Shown here: positions 36,660-50,312 of the stretch, piece by piece
Numbering within the stretch: the first letter of the stretch is position 1
How the letters are laid out: each line of letters opens with the position of its first letter
Source: Chlorops oryzae
Lineage: Eukaryota > Arthropoda > Insecta > Diptera > Chloropidae
Assembly: GCA_020466095.1 (NCBI GenBank)
Contig: CM035808.1
Coordinates: 15,311,785 to 15,375,784, forward strand
Reading direction: 5' to 3'
Length of the DNA: 64,000 bases
The notes under the pieces: model-generated
Seen by the model: the letters and a program-made list of their open reading frames with translations, nothing else
Databases searched by the model: none
What the model was told of the DNA's origin: nothing
Position numbers and translations under genes: made by a program

Positions 36660-39600
36660 CCTAAAGCGACAGAAGTAACTTATAGCTTATGAGTATTGGC
36701 ATCATTTCAAAAAGCCCTTCTGAACATGAGTATAACTGCATCCTTTTTCGATAATGAAGAAGTATTCTCAAAATAAACAATCAAGATAAATTTTAATGCA
36801 TACTTTAAGGAGCTTGCTTCTCTACCATAGATACAAAAGCAAACTTTAATAAGATAACTTATTATTTGACCTATTGCAGTAATAGCAACAATTGATCCTG
36901 AGTCCTGAAATGCATAAATAGTATTCGGATAAATACGGTAAAAGGATGTTGGTTTTCTATATTTTGTATTCTTTTAGAGGATTTGCTATTGTTTTCTGTA
37001 TTTATTTAGAGCGTAATCAAGTAGCATTTGTCCTTGATAGTACGCTTTGAAGGGGAAAATATTCAATTGTTCGTAAAAAATTTTTAGAGTCATTCCCAGT
37101 TGCAAATTTTATGCTCTCCGGATTGATCATAGACTTTTCCAATCACTTTTACACATCTACTTTGTTCAGGCATGGCCGCTTTGGGTAGGCCTTCCCTATG
37201 CCTCTAATGAGCAGGCAGAGAGTCAAAAAAGATTTGGTTTTGCTTTTGCTTTCACATTTTACATCAATCCTGAAAATATGCTACTTTTTGATAAAAAACA
37301 AATGCTATTCTTTGAACACATCACCTTTTCCATGCTCAATGACTGCCAAGAGAAGTAATGCCTATTGAGAGTGCTTGGGATACTTCAAGTGATGCATCGC
37401 TTAGTAGAGGACTTCCCCTTATTTGCAGCTGGGTTCTTATGTCCTGCTTGTCACGCTCATATTTTTGAATGTTCTCTGTTAATGTACTCCTCTTTCTCTA
37501 ATATTAGATAATCGTCTAGAAGAACCTTCTACTATTTTTATTCCTCACATATAACTATTTTCGAACTAAAATTGATCTTCTGACAACACGAATTTATTTT
37601 AAAATTAATTATCTTGAGGCCATCGCTCAAAGGCCTTTAAAGTACTTTCAACGAAAGATCCAACTGGAGTCTTAAACACAAATTTAAATTTACACATATT
37701 CCTGACCACATCAGCACTCCCCCATTCCAATATCGAGAAGGGACTGTTCACAAATCGAATTCTGTATTCCTGCGTCCGGATGTATAATTTACGCGTGCGG
37801 AACTGAGCCTTGCAAATTTTGCGGGAGAAGGAACAAACAAATTTTTTCTGCGACAAAAGAAAATCCATTCCGAATACCCGTACGAAGGAATCACAAGAAT
37901 TCAAAACTTTATGACGATAGAATTTTTTTCCATTCTCCACAATTCAATCCAATTCAATTGAATTTGTTTATTTTTGCTAACACACATGACTGGACACGAG
38001 CGCTATTTGCTCTCATAAAAATCTGCCACATTCCACTGGACACAAAGGAAAGAATTCGCATTCAATTTGTCGGCGACGCAGCAGAGAGTGAATTACGGGC
38101 GCCCTCATAGAAAAAAAATATGAAGAATCTTTTGTTGCGATCCGCTGTGGTTGGATTTTTCACAAATAAAATCAATCACAACATTTCAATGCGTACATTT
38201 ATTTTCATTTTTATTATTTTCTATTTGCATATTTCTTTGCTCTTCCCGCTGGTCTTCTCGATTATGGCTCATATGAATTCATACGGGTAAGAAATGTTTC
38301 AAATTGAGCTGCCGGGCACACACGACCTTTCACATTCACAATTTTCCTGCATATTTTATCAGCATTACCACCACCACCATCCCCTGTCATTAGCGAGATT
38401 TAAGGCAATATTTTCCATATTTTACTTGGGAAAAGAAAAGTCGTATAGCGGAAGAATGTGAGAGTAAAAAGGGTTAGGTCGATATACATACATATATACA
38501 TTTTCTTAAAGAAATTTTCTTACTCAACGCTGTGAAAATCTGTAACTTTGATGACTACAGAGAGTGGAGATTTAGGTCCAAGTTTAGAGGACCAAATAAA
38601 CGTGTCAAATTCTTCGACACTCGTTGAAAGACCATAGGAATCTCATAATAACAGTAAATCTTTGGTTCCAGTGCTGCCACCTACAGATTAGGCATAGCTT
38701 AGTCCGAAGGGCAATGTTTCAAATTATTTCTTGGGGCAAATAGCGACACATTGCTGCCAAAAAACAGGCATGTTCCGAGAATTCATCCAACTACTGTCCA
38801 CAGTTCACTACAAAAACCTAGCCACTATATTAAATGGGGTGCCCAGTTTTACCGCCTCAATCTAAGCCGCTGGTTAAAAGCCATTACTGCCAGATTAAGT
38901 GAGCTGTCTCTTAAGGGAAATATTTGGTCTTAAGGGGAGATTAAGCGCAAGAAGCTCTTAAGGAGAATTTTAAATGGGTCCAAATTTTTGTTTTTAGGAG
39001 ATTTCAAAATTAATTTTGAGGGAATTTTGGCATTGGTCTGGAACACACAGGGATATATGCCCCTTCTAACAAAGGCAACAGAGTATTATGAGGCCTTATG
39101 GAGGGCTTAAATACATATATATGATTATGTCTCTAATTAGAAGAAATTATTCTGAGAATCAAAGCACTGGAATCTAATTAAGAAGACCCCTCATGATCAA
39201 AGACATCGCCTACGTCATTCTTCTCCGAGAAACCTTAATTAAAAATGTCCTTTTAAAGGGGCCTTAAATTCTCATCTCTTTGTGATATCTGAGCTTAATA
39301 TAAAATATCGATTTTCATGGATTTCCCTAAAACAAAAACTTTCCCGGAGCCAATGACTTTTTGCGTCTGATTAAAGTTTTCTCAGCTAAGACTTCATACC
39401 CCAAATTCGTTTTCTCTTTATGTACAAAGTATGTAGGAAGGAACGAACAATTTAAACTTATTAAAAAAAAGTATAAAAAAAATAAACAAAGCAACAACAA
39501 AAACGATGGTTTTTGTTTTTCAACGACCTAGGCTTACTTTGACTTTGAGTTTTTATGCAGCGGTCTGATAGAGGCGCCCGAATTCGGAGAAGGAGTAAAA

Positions 39601-40187
39601 GTTATGTTTCCTTTACCGCTTTGCTTTTTCATCTTCATTATATGCGTACGCGAATAGAAGTATGTATGTATGTACGTATGATACATACATATATATAAAC
39701 ATATCTATAGGCGGCATAAGTCCATATCTTGACTTTTGGCGAAAGTCTCTCTTAGCTCGGCTCTCGCCCGCCTTTGTAGGCATACCTACAGACATTCAGT
39801 CCTTATATATTTTTGATAAAAAGTACATGGTTATATACACTCGTAAACTCGTGCGCGAACAAGTGAAATTATTCAAAACTTTTCCGACTTTGTTCCAGCA
39901 GCGGGAAACTTTGTTTTCTTTGCCACTTTTCCACTGTCTCGTTCGTTCGTTCATTCATTCGTTCGTTCGTTCTTTACGCTCGTTCTTTAAACTTCACTTT
40001 TAACATCACTTCCGATTCTTTTTGTACTTCCTGATCAACTTTTGCGGTGCATATTTTTCTTTATATACAACAATTTTTCGCTTTCTCCTTTCGACCTTTA
40101 ACCAAAAAATCATTCTTTTCGCCTGTTAAAAATGAGCTTGCTTTTCTTTCTTTCCTTCTTTCTGCTTCTTATTCTTCCTCCATGTTT

Positions 40188-40220
<33 letters not shown>

Positions 40221-41317
40221 ATAATTTAAACATTCCAATAACCCCTTCGTTGTCTGTCTGCTATAATTCTCCAGTCAATTTTGGCCTGGCAATGCAGTTG
40301 TTACTTTAAGAACCGCTTGTGGTGTTGAACTTTGCCGCCGCGCCGCTGCCGCTGCCACTGCCGACGTCATGATTTCGGAAATTTTACGTCATCGAAAACT
40401 TACCGAGATTCATCCAAAAACTGGTGCCAAACTTTTTCGTTTTTACATACAAAAATATGTACATACATATATTTGTTCCAAGGGTATGCCGAAAATTTTT
40501 GTAATAAAAACTTTTTCAAAAATATCGTGAAGAGATTTGTATGGAGTGCGTGTTAAGGCGCCGGCATGAGTCTGAGTCACTGTCTTTATGGGAGAAAAAT
40601 GTTCTGCTTTAATTAGAAAACTCAGTGAGAAATCGAAGGTCACATTCTCACACAATCACAGCTCAACTGTGTCACTGACCTTTAAATGATTTTCGAAAAC
40701 TTTCAGACCAAAATGAATTCTTGAACAAAAAAAAAAAATTAATCTTTTTGCTGGAGTTTTTCCTTGAGTGCAATGAGCGACAAAAGGTAATCGATCTTGA
40801 ATCGCTTCTTGAAATCTCATTCGTAGTCCTCTCGAAAAAAAAATTGTCATTTGGACGTGATCTTGAACAATAGATCCCACTATTTCTAATCCCAATATTC
40901 TACAAGAGCTCTTCACGGCAATAGTAGCGAAGGATAAAAAAAAAATGAATAAAAAGTGGTATAACGAGGATCGGGAACTCCGTAAAGCCCTTAAAAAGTT
41001 TATACTTCCCCTTTATAAGTTTATAGGGATACAAACCCTTAATACAAGTTAAGTATTAGGTCGTATGCATAAAGTGAGATCACTTTTTCTCGAGTTTTTG
41101 AGCAATTGCATAATTTGATACGCAAGAAGAAAAATTCACTTATGAGTTTCAAAGTAGCTATTTAAACCTTATGTCGATTGACTCAAGTCAAAGATCCATT
41201 TCATTTTTCATGCATTCAAGCCACTGTCTCGTCCTCGAAGATCAAGAGGAATTAAAAATTTTAATCTGTACGTTCTCGATACTGCGGAGCAAACTCTACG
41301 TCAAGACCCAAAAGAAT
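36660..41317. other. 4.7 kb without a confident gene
   Basis: AT-rich. A 112-codon minus-strand frame at 37605-37940 (GTG at its 5' edge, preceded in frame by a stop) has varied composition, including YRHKVLNSCDSFVRVFG. It could be a fragment of a lost gene, but no family is recognised. Other contents: TTCG/TTCA repeats at 39939-39974, a run of 30 T at 40190-40219, and a GCC/GCT patch at 40336-40365. Confidence 0.45.
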
Positions 41318-41617
41318 TTAACCCTTTCGGGACAGAGTTTTATTTGGAAAATGGGGATAGTCTTGGCAGAAATATTTGCATATCCTGTAACAATAAGCTA
41401 AAAAAAAAAACCGTTCTGCATGCTTAAAATTCCCGTTATCGTCCTTTTAAACTGGGATATATAATCCCAATAATGGCACAATTATACTGACGGAAGGCAC
41501 AAGTTGGGATAATGTGTCCCATGTACAAAAGCTATTGAAAAACGTATTGAGATTTTATATCCCAGTCTTATATAAATAACTTGGGACGCATAGTCCCAGT
41601 AGTCCCGAAAGGATTAA
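41318..41617. mobile_element. 292-bp piggyBac-type MITE with TTAA duplication
   Basis: The element is 41322-41613. TTAA is present at 41318-41321 and 41614-41617. Inverted termini are CCCTTTCGGGAC on the left and TCCTTTCGGGAC on the right read inward; they differ only at the first base. TTAA plus CCYTT ends is the piggyBac signature. The interior has repeated TGGGAY/TCCCA motifs (for example about 41452, 41503 and 41563) in both orientations. No transposase. Confidence 0.9.
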
Positions 41618-44420
41618 GACCAACTTAAAAGAAAATATTGGCCCCTAAAAATCAGCACACAGGGAAGAAAACCAATTTCTGTTGTTTAAGAGTGGAAGGT
41701 CAAAAATGTTCACTTCTATCCTGTCCTGTCCTCTCCAGAGAAAATTTCGAGACCATTGTATTCATTAATAAATTCAATAGGCCCACGGAAAACTTAAGGA
41801 AATCAAAGTTATTTCTATGGTTTGAGAAATCGCATAAACATTTTATATGAAAAGACGATGAAGATAGGGAATGGGTAATGACAGCCTCTACACATTACAA
41901 TTTCCGACGGCTAGTCAATACTTCAATTTTTCAAGCATTTCTTTTCTAAAACCATTTTTTCTTATAATGCCAAGCTACCCAAGAACCAAATCATAATTTT
42001 CCTAAAAGCAAATCCTTCAGGCAACGTCAATCCTGCAGTGTCAAAAAAATATTGTGACGTACAATTGTCAAAAATATGTTGAAATTGAAAAAAAAAAAAC
42101 AAAAAGAATAGAACATGGCACGGGCAGACAAGGGAGGCCATTATTACAATTTAAGGTATGAGAATGAAAATATGCATAGCGCAATGTGGTGTTTAAAGTG
42201 AATTATACCACTGCGGCCAATACGAGCAATTCTCATTTTCCGAGGAATCATAGCGCGGTCGAAGTGTGACACTGAAATAGAAAAAATTCAAAAATGGGCA
42301 GCAAGCGTCTAACAAATGTAAATTTTCAATTTAAATGCAAATATCAATTTGTCAATTTGACTCAAAATTTTTGACGGACGGAACAGCGGGCCATTCTAAG
42401 ACACGGCGTCGATGACGTTTATTCATTTTTTTTTTTTTTTTTTTTTTTGCTTGATGGGATATTGAAGGAACGAAATGTTATGCTTAGAGATTCACAAACA
42501 AATGACTATAATAAGCAAAGCGGAATGAAATGGAATTCCCACGTGACATTAACCCAGCACAGACTCTAGCGAGCCATTTCAAAATAATAAAAAAAATTTT
42601 TATAAACAACTCCCCACGAATTTTATGCCTCAGTTTTTAAGAAATTTTTCTATTCGAGACGCTTCTCTGTCCTTGCTTCCTCTTGCAATTTCGTTTAATT
42701 ATAAATTCACATCATTTTTTATTTGGGTTAAAAATATTCAAAACGACGTTAAGACTGGACTTTGCGTATGGTCGCGTACTTGTCTTCAAGGGTATTCAAG
42801 AAGCTGTAAGCAGTGTGGTTTATTTTTTCAAGGAGAGTCACAGTTGGAGCACTGCCTTTTGGGCTTAATGAGTTTATGTGCGTTTTTTTAAAATGATTTT
42901 TCTACTTCGTTGCAGCATTTTTACAAGCCAAAAAAATGAAGGAATAAAAAATATATCGCATAAAAAAGCTGTAAAATGAGAAAAACCTGTGACCATAAAG
43001 AAAAAGCTCACCCCTTTGAAGGAAATTTTAGCTCAGGTCGGGGGAAAAAAATCTTAACCAGAGCACGTACATAGGCTAGCTAAAGAATGAGCGCATCTAC
43101 AGAAAATTAAACCCATTCAAAGTTGGCCTTTTTTCTATTTGGGGTTTTTCTTTTTTTCTTTGCACCTTTGATGGTGTTGATGAATTTTTAGACTCTTTTC
43201 GAGTTGAATTTTCTATGCAAATTACATGTGGCTTCCTTTCATGCGTTTTTATTGCGGACTTTGAGGCATTGTGGCTTGACTGTTTACCTACTTCCTTTTA
43301 TTTTTTATCATCAACTTCTATTCTACTCAAAAGGAACTAATAAAAATGCAATTATGCGCATGTTGCTTCAGTTACTTTTCATGACTCAATTTGATTCACC
43401 TCATGAAAATGGTTTGCGACCCGAAGAAAACGGAGTGAAAAGGGAAACTGGGAAAAGAGAATTTCCATTAAAAGGTATGTGAAACCACGGCAGTAAATAG
43501 TCTCTGAGTTGAAAATTGGATAAAATACCAAAAAAAAATTACCCTTTTAGCTGTGGAATATAAAAAGAAGAAATTGCTGGAATAATTTCAGTGCCAAAGT
43601 TGATTAGCTTTCCAATGAATTTTCTTTATTAGATTTCAAAAAGAAAGTTAATCGTTGTTCAATTATATGATTTTTACAACTCTATATTGGTACGTAAATA
43701 TGTATATCCAGGACTAAAGGACTTTCTGCTTTAATTGAAGTGAGTTCATTTACGAAGCTTGGTGTGTTGAAGAGGACCAACTCAAAGCGCCGCGGCCAAA
43801 ACAAATTTTGTGTTTAGAGACCCATTCGATTTCTTTTTATATATATTTCCGAAGAATAGACTTCTAAGAATGTACTTGCAAAGTTTCGTGAAGATATTGA
43901 CAATATTTTCTTTGCTACAGCCATTTTAGTAGGTGGAGACAGCAGGCAGCGCCCTTGATCAAAGAAACTTTGAACGCGTTTATCTCAAAACTACTTTTTT
44001 TGACCTGGCGTACATGGTCTGAAAATTTTATATGTTATTGACAACATCAATGGCTATCGCGTGAGCTAGAATAAAATTTTTATTTCAAGAACTTCATATT
44101 TTTTCATCAAAAAAATGGTAAAAAAAGCGCTGGTTAATAATACAATCCCTAAAATACCATTAGCTTCACATCTAATGCGTATAGTTCTCAGAAACTTTGA
44201 AAAAAGTTTCACCTATAAGATGTTTGAATTTTCAAACACTTATGCACTCCAAAGGCGCTGATGAGTCACGGGTGGCGTCGTGACGAAACATGGCCATGTC
44301 CGCCCTAGGCGGAGGTGCAAAGCGGTTAAGCTCGAATAATGTTTCAAAATAATCTGAAATTTGTTTAGCACCGCAATCATTAATAGATCTTTTGATCTTT
44401 TTTCATGTATTTTTTTTTTT
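41618..44420. other. 2.8 kb without a supportable gene
   Basis: AT-rich. A T run lies at 42427-42448. The stretch at about 43740-44340 has text reminiscent of fly miniature elements ('gcgtttatctcaaaactact', 'ccgccctaggcgg'), but I could not find termini, so I leave it unclassified. Confidence 0.45.
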
Positions 44421-45272
44421 TATATCCGACACACTCTGTGTCGAGGGTATATTGCGTTTGTGTGGTTGTGTGTAACACCCAGAACCAGTCGAGATAAACC
44501 ATACAAAATGTATACAGAAATGATCAGCGTCACCAGGAGATTCGATTTAGACATGTCCGTCTGTCCGTCTTTCTGTATACAGTTATCTTATCGAAGGAGT
44601 TGAGCTATCTTGACAAAATTTGGTATGCGTGCTCACGGCGACATGAGTAAGAAAAAGTTGGAGAATGGACCCGATCGGACCATTTTTAAGGTTACCTCCA
44701 GTACTAGGGTCTGTTACGAAAATCACAAAAACTGCTCTAAGCTCGAAGTTTTTCAACATATTTTGATGAAATTTGATATTTGAAAATGTTTCAAGGCAAG
44801 TAATACGATTTCCAAAAATTTTAAAAGTGGGCGTGGCAGAAGGGCGTTTTTCGAAAATTGTCCCCTACACCCAAAATTCAAATGGACTTGAACGAATTTT
44901 TACACATATATGCTTCCTTTGTAGCCTTAAGCATCCTTCCAAAAACTTTTCTTCATCGGTCCATTTTTAAGGGTACCTCCAGTACTAGGGTTTGTCACAA
45001 AAATCCCAAAACTGCCTCAAAATCGGACTTTTTCGCAATATTTACATGAAACATAGAATTTGAGCGTATATTTAAGCCTCTAATTACAATTCCAAAAAAT
45101 TGGAAAAGTGGGCGTGGCAAAGGGGTGGTTTTCATAAAGAAATTTAACAAAAGTTGACATATGGGGCCGCTCATGGCCTAAAACACTTCTTGATATTAAA
45201 AATTATTTGATCATTTGAGCCTGTGTCGGGTATTTTATTGTCAGGCTCGCCTGACTATAACACCCTTACTTG
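44421..45272 (+). repeat. Full-length 0.85-kb dispersed element, copy B
   Basis: Begins TATATCCGACACACTCTGTG and ends with a GTCAGGCTCGCCTGAC hairpin (about 45239-45254) followed by TATAACACCCTTACTTGT. The two ends also share ACCCGACACA and TGTGTCGGGT in inverted orientation. Two related internal modules follow each other, each running from 'acctccagtactagggt' to 'aagtgggcgtggca'. It aligns end to end with the inverted copy at 54765-55622. No coding frame. Confidence 0.85.
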
Positions 45273-46132
45273 TTTTTTTTTTCAAATAACTCGAACTTGA
45301 GAAATCGTGTACGCCACGGCGGCATTTTTAAAATGCAAAAAAAAAACAAAATATTTTTTTCGGAGTGTCAATAAATAAGATAATAATCCTGCAAACTTAG
45401 AAACCCGTTTTTTATTTGGCTTAATACCATAAAAAAATCATGAAAGTACCCTTAATTTTCGTGCTCTAGACCAGAGTGGTAGTTAAGTAGTTTGAAAATG
45501 CAACCATAAAAACGTTCTAGGCTATCATCGGACAGAGTTGCTGAAGAAATACGGGCTCCTTGAAGAACTGTTTGTCAATGGCACTATGGCACAATGGCAC
45601 TTTACAACCTCCCTATATCTACAGGCTGGCTAGAGAGAGGTCTTGCATTTTCTAAGGAGGCCATTACTAGGCCCCTTAATGTCCCCTTCTTCCCCTCGTT
45701 CAGTCAAAAGTCCAGTTGACTTTGGATCTTAATTGACGCAATTACCTTTTTATCATATCAACTTCTGTATCGCGTTGCTATCTCACATCAAAATCAAAGT
45801 CAACTTTTTCCCATGACTATAAGTCCCCCAGCCAAGGAACGACGGTACCCACACCGTTGACATGAAAACGTCAGAAGTCCAAGTAGCTCATTTCTTTATC
45901 GGTTAGACTTAAAACTAGCGAACAATTAAAAAAAAAAAAAAAAAAAAATGGTAAAAATTATAAAAGATTTTAATTTTTTGTTGTTAGCAAATTGGTAGTT
46001 TTGCGTGAGACTTGGTAGATTTGCATCATTTCCTCTCATCGAATTGAAATAATTTGGAAACTTTGAAGATAAACACAACGGAAAAAGTGGCAAATCTCTT
46101 GACTTTTGGGTGGAAAAGGGACATTTTTTTAT
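45273..46132. other. No gene seen; first of two direct repeats
   Basis: The segment 45870-45946 (GTCAGAAGTCCAAGTAGCTC... ending in poly-A) recurs in direct orientation at 46768-46851, also ending in poly-A. The rest is unclassified AT-rich sequence. Confidence 0.5.
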
Positions 46133-46385
46133 ATATCGCACATAATCACTAAATCGGCACACTCACAATTTTGCATTTCTCGGGCAAACAGCCTATAACT
46201 CTCGACGCCTGTAAAATCAATTTCTTTTCTTTATTTTGTATTAATCTTAATTAACTGCAGAATCAATAAATATCAATATGAATTTTTCAAGTGCATCTTC
46301 TCCTGCTGTAAAATGTTGGCGAACATGAAATAATTGATTGAAAAAATTTTGAATTGTGCGGGTTTAGTGATTAGTGTGCGATATG
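46133..46385. mobile_element. 253-bp TIR MITE (TATCGCAC family), copy 1
   Basis: The left end reads ATATCGCACATAATCAC and the right end, read inward, ATATCGCACACTAATCAC. Arms of about 40 nt include 'taaatcggcaca' and its complement. The second copy at 62949-63203 has the same ends and nearly the same length. No target duplication could be assigned. Confidence 0.75.
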
Positions 46386-48474
46386 TGTTTCGGTCGCTCA
46401 GAAATTAATGCGTACCATGAATGAATGAGATGTCACTTTCATACTTTGCTTCAAATTATGAATTTTCCAGCTAGTTTTATCAAAACAAACAGAGAAATAA
46501 ATTAGCATTCAACCCTAAACATGTTATGCTGGCAGCAGAATTGCTGCATTCAAAGTCAAGTGATAGAAGCGTTGTCTCTAAAATTTATTTTAGTTTTTAA
46601 GTTATATTTGTTTTAAGAATTTGTTATGTTGTGAATGAATTCTATGTTTTTGAATTTTTGTTTAATAAAACCGAAAAAAAAGAACATTTACTTCAACAAC
46701 TGTTTGTAGAATTTTGTAGATTTGTGACAAGATTTGGTAAAAATTTCTTGGGGCTGCGGCAACGCTGGTCAGAAGTCCAAGTAGCTCATATTTCATTCTA
46801 ATCGGTTGGACTTAAAACAGCGAAACAAAAAAAAAAAAAAAAAAAAAAAAAAGCTGGACATGAAACAAAACGAGCAGGATTTTCTTTTTTTGTTTCGCTT
46901 TGACGCCAAAATAATGCGAGGGTGTTTCCTTAGCTTTTAACAACGACTTCTGTCATTCGCTCATTCATTCGAGTGTCCACGATTGACTTTTTTATTTGAC
47001 CAAGTTTTTTTTTAAATATTTTTTTTTTGTTCCTTGCATGCCGTAACTTGACGCGTGTCCGTCTGATTTCATCGCGTGTCAATTGCTTCCTGAAAAGGAC
47101 AACTGCGAATAATAATAAAAAAAAAGGAGAAAAAAAATGGGGAAAAGCAGAAAAGGCGCACAGAAATGAATGGGAAATAAAAATAATTGCTAAATGTTAT
47201 TTTTTCCACTTTCACTTTTCGTGTTCTCACATTTATTTAATTGCGTTCTAAGCGGGTCCTTTTTTTTTTTTTGAGAAAATGCTGAAAATTTTCAAGCTGT
47301 CGCGTGAGAGGTTGGATTTGTCAGTTCAACTTTTGTGTGTGATTACTCGAACAATGTCCTTGTTATATTGTTTGATTGCCATTTAATTGAATTTAATTAG
47401 CTGCATTAGATTGAATGGCTGACATTTTTTCCATAATGTTTCTACCGTCCCTGAGGAGTGTTTGAGAGATTTTAGAAATATTTATTTTTATGGGCAAAAG
47501 TTCTTTAAAAAAAAAAAAAGTTTGTAGTAATAAAGATCATTGATATTGATTGAGAAAAATAAAATATTTAAAAAAAAGTGAAATGGAAGACTAGACTTTT
47601 TCTAATTTAAACTCCATTCTATTGCAATTTTCCTTGAACCTTCGACTATTTTAACAATCAAAGAGTCTTAGTCATGCGATAAATCTTTCCATTGAAGTTG
47701 CTTCTTGAATGTTCACACCTTCAAAGTAAGCACCTGTTTACACGCATCGACGGCAAATGATGGTGCGTGAGATTAACTTTGCCTGATGGAAAATTATTTG
47801 CGTACGAAAGGAACGCACTTTCACGAATCGAGTACGCACACTTTATATCCTTTCAATCAACAAATAGCAACGCTTAATAGTTTCCAATTCACAACATGTA
47901 CTGTAAACGCTTTCTCTACGTTATTCATTACCTCTGCGTGTGGGTAAATTAAGTCGTATTGAAGTTTTAATTGCTTCCAATTAAAAATGTATAAATAGCT
48001 ATGGGTTCCTTGGAAGGAGTCTTCAGTATTTCATATCATATTACCACTTTTATTTGATTTGATTTGATGAGTGCTTTGAGTGTGGGTATTGAAGTGGTTT
48101 TATGGGCTTTAGTAGGTACATCTTATAGAAAAGGTTGTGTGCACCACTAAATGAGGGGTTAATATTCTGGATACTTATATAGACAAAAAATTGCAGGAAG
48201 TTCATCAATTGAACTTGAGTGTGTTTCAGAAAGGAACTGCTGATCCATTCTTTCCATTACATCCATTTGTCAAACCGAAAAAACATTCAGTAATGCTATA
48301 AATAGAGTAAAAAAATTATTGGAAGAAAGCTTCCCATGTCTGGAGTGGCCATATCCAGAAATTTTTGAAATCAACTGGACGACGGAAATAACTTACAGTC
48401 TATACCTAAAAGTATACATAGGTATGTAAATATACTGAATATTTTTGATTTTGAGAATCTGTAATACAATGAAA
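46386..48474. other. 2.1 kb without a supportable gene
   Basis: Holds the second direct repeat (46768-46851, poly-A of about 25). Just before it, GGCAACGCTGG at 46757-46767 resembles a hAT-type end, but no partner was found. The rest is AT-rich unique sequence. Confidence 0.5.
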
Positions 48475-48704
48475 GTGTCTCTGGAATAGCGTAGGGGATG
48501 CGTGCTATGCTCTTGATCTCAGGGTCCAAGGTTCGATTCACGGCACATGCGAAACGGAATGTAATGTTCCAAGTCTAGCACTGGTTTTTAAAAAACATCG
48601 CATGTTATACACTACATAGTAAGACAGACTCACACAAACACAAGAAAACCCCTCGTTGTATCACAATGGGCCGTAAACCGCCTAAGTTGCATCCACTGCA
48701 ACAT
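48475..48704 (+). mobile_element. tRNA-derived SINE (type A)
   Basis: The head reads GTGTCTCTGGAATAGCGTAG, covering an A-box-like AGCGTAGGGGATGCG, then a B-box GGTTCGATTC (about 48531-48540). It is followed by the same body as 26799-27040 ('ggaatgtaatgttccaag') and the tail TATCACAATGGGCC. It is diverged by point changes and lacks the CCTA repeats. The target duplication is weak or lost. Confidence 0.85.
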
Positions 48705-50309
48705 TCATACAAACAAAATCATGAAAATATTTGAATCTACAATAATTTTCAGCAAAGCTTTTGGATTTTTTTTTTTTTGAGCATTCAATTGCGTACATTA
48801 ATATGTAGATGTAGAATTAAAATATTCTGTTGCTAAAGAGATGAACATAAAAATGAAAAAAAAAATCTTGTCCAACAAAATATCCCAGTAAAAAATAAGA
48901 CCATGCAAAGATTAATGTGAACCTCGGTTTTTGAATAAAAAAAGTCATTACTCCTTCATTGCTCGGTTTAGATATAACTCCAAATATTTTTACTCTGATC
49001 TTCTTTGCTTCGTTTATCTTCAAAAAATACCCAAATTTATTCGAATATATCCCTCACGTGGCCCTTTAAAAATTCTTTAATAGATATGCCACTCTTTCTT
49101 TAACAAAAAAAAAACCCTTATTAGTAATGAGGAGAAGTTTTAATTTTGATTTTTTGTTTTGCTTCTTTGCACCATCCTTACAAGAATTCTCTCAACTCTC
49201 TTCCTCTCTCTACGATTCCCATAATAATTCCACCGCATTCGCCCCCAATGACTTAACTAGCTTGTCTGACGCATTAACAATTTCGATAGTTCTAAGTAGG
49301 AAGGCAGATCTTTGGCTAAAGAAATGCAAAAATCCTTCCGCCACCACAAGAAAGAGTGTCAAACGGTACGAATGAACCGCAGGACGAAAACGCTGCAAAC
49401 GTCTGAGAGCTCGTTTGAAAGGAAGACATTTTCGCCCGCACTACACTTAATCATAAGTCACAAAAGCCAGAAATTTCCAGTCTTAGTTATTTCGTGCTTA
49501 ACATAATCAACTCATTACAGCAACAGACGGAAATCCGTGGAAGCAGGAACTGACTGCGTTCAACGGAATTCGTGATTTCTGCGAGCTCACGAGCACAAAA
49601 CGCAGCACTTTCAATTCTGAGTCTCATATCCTTTCGACTATAGCAAATAAATCTAAAAAAAATAAGAGAAAAATAAGAGAAAAAAAATAAAAAAATAAGA
49701 GCCGAACGAAAAAACCAACCAAACCAAAATCATTTCAGAGGATTCACAGCATCAAGGAATCGTTCGTTGTCGCTAAACGAGTAAGGGCAATGACTGAAGC
49801 AGATGACTCCAGCTGTGATTTTACATTTTTCTATCTTTGCATTAATTTTTTGTGGCTTTTCATTTTGAAAACGCTTTTCATTCCTCTTTTGTTTTGTTTT
49901 GTTTTTCTTTTCTTTTTTTTTTTTTTTGTTTATTTTATTCAACACCCTTTTTTCCTTAATTCCTTAACACTGTCATCAGTTTCGAAGGGACTACTTATTT
50001 TGTTTTTTTTTCGATTTGGTTTGCTGAAGCCACTTCCTTGCTAGTATCCTTGCAGAGCTGTAGCCACAAGGAGCTGTGAGAGAATGTAGTTACCATCGAG
50101 TAAGGAATAAAAATGGTAAATACAATACCGAATGCACTGATAATAGAGAAGTAGTTACTGATTTACTAAGGAATTTAGCACATGGATTTCAAGGAGGAAT
50201 ATAGAATTCCCTTTTTGCGGTTGTTGATGGCTGAGATCAAGTGCAATCGCAGTGTCATGTGGATAGTGTGAAAGGCTTTAAGTATCTCCGGGATGCAGTT
50301 AGTCTGGAC

Positions 50310-50312
<3 letters not shown>

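Noticed and set aside
38667..39050. Possible hAT element starting CCAGTGCTGCCACC
   Set aside because: No matching inverted end or 8-bp duplication could be found downstream.
46757..46767. GGCAACGCTGG, resembling a hAT terminus
   Set aside because: No partner terminus (CCAGCGTTGCC) was found on the left side at a plausible distance.
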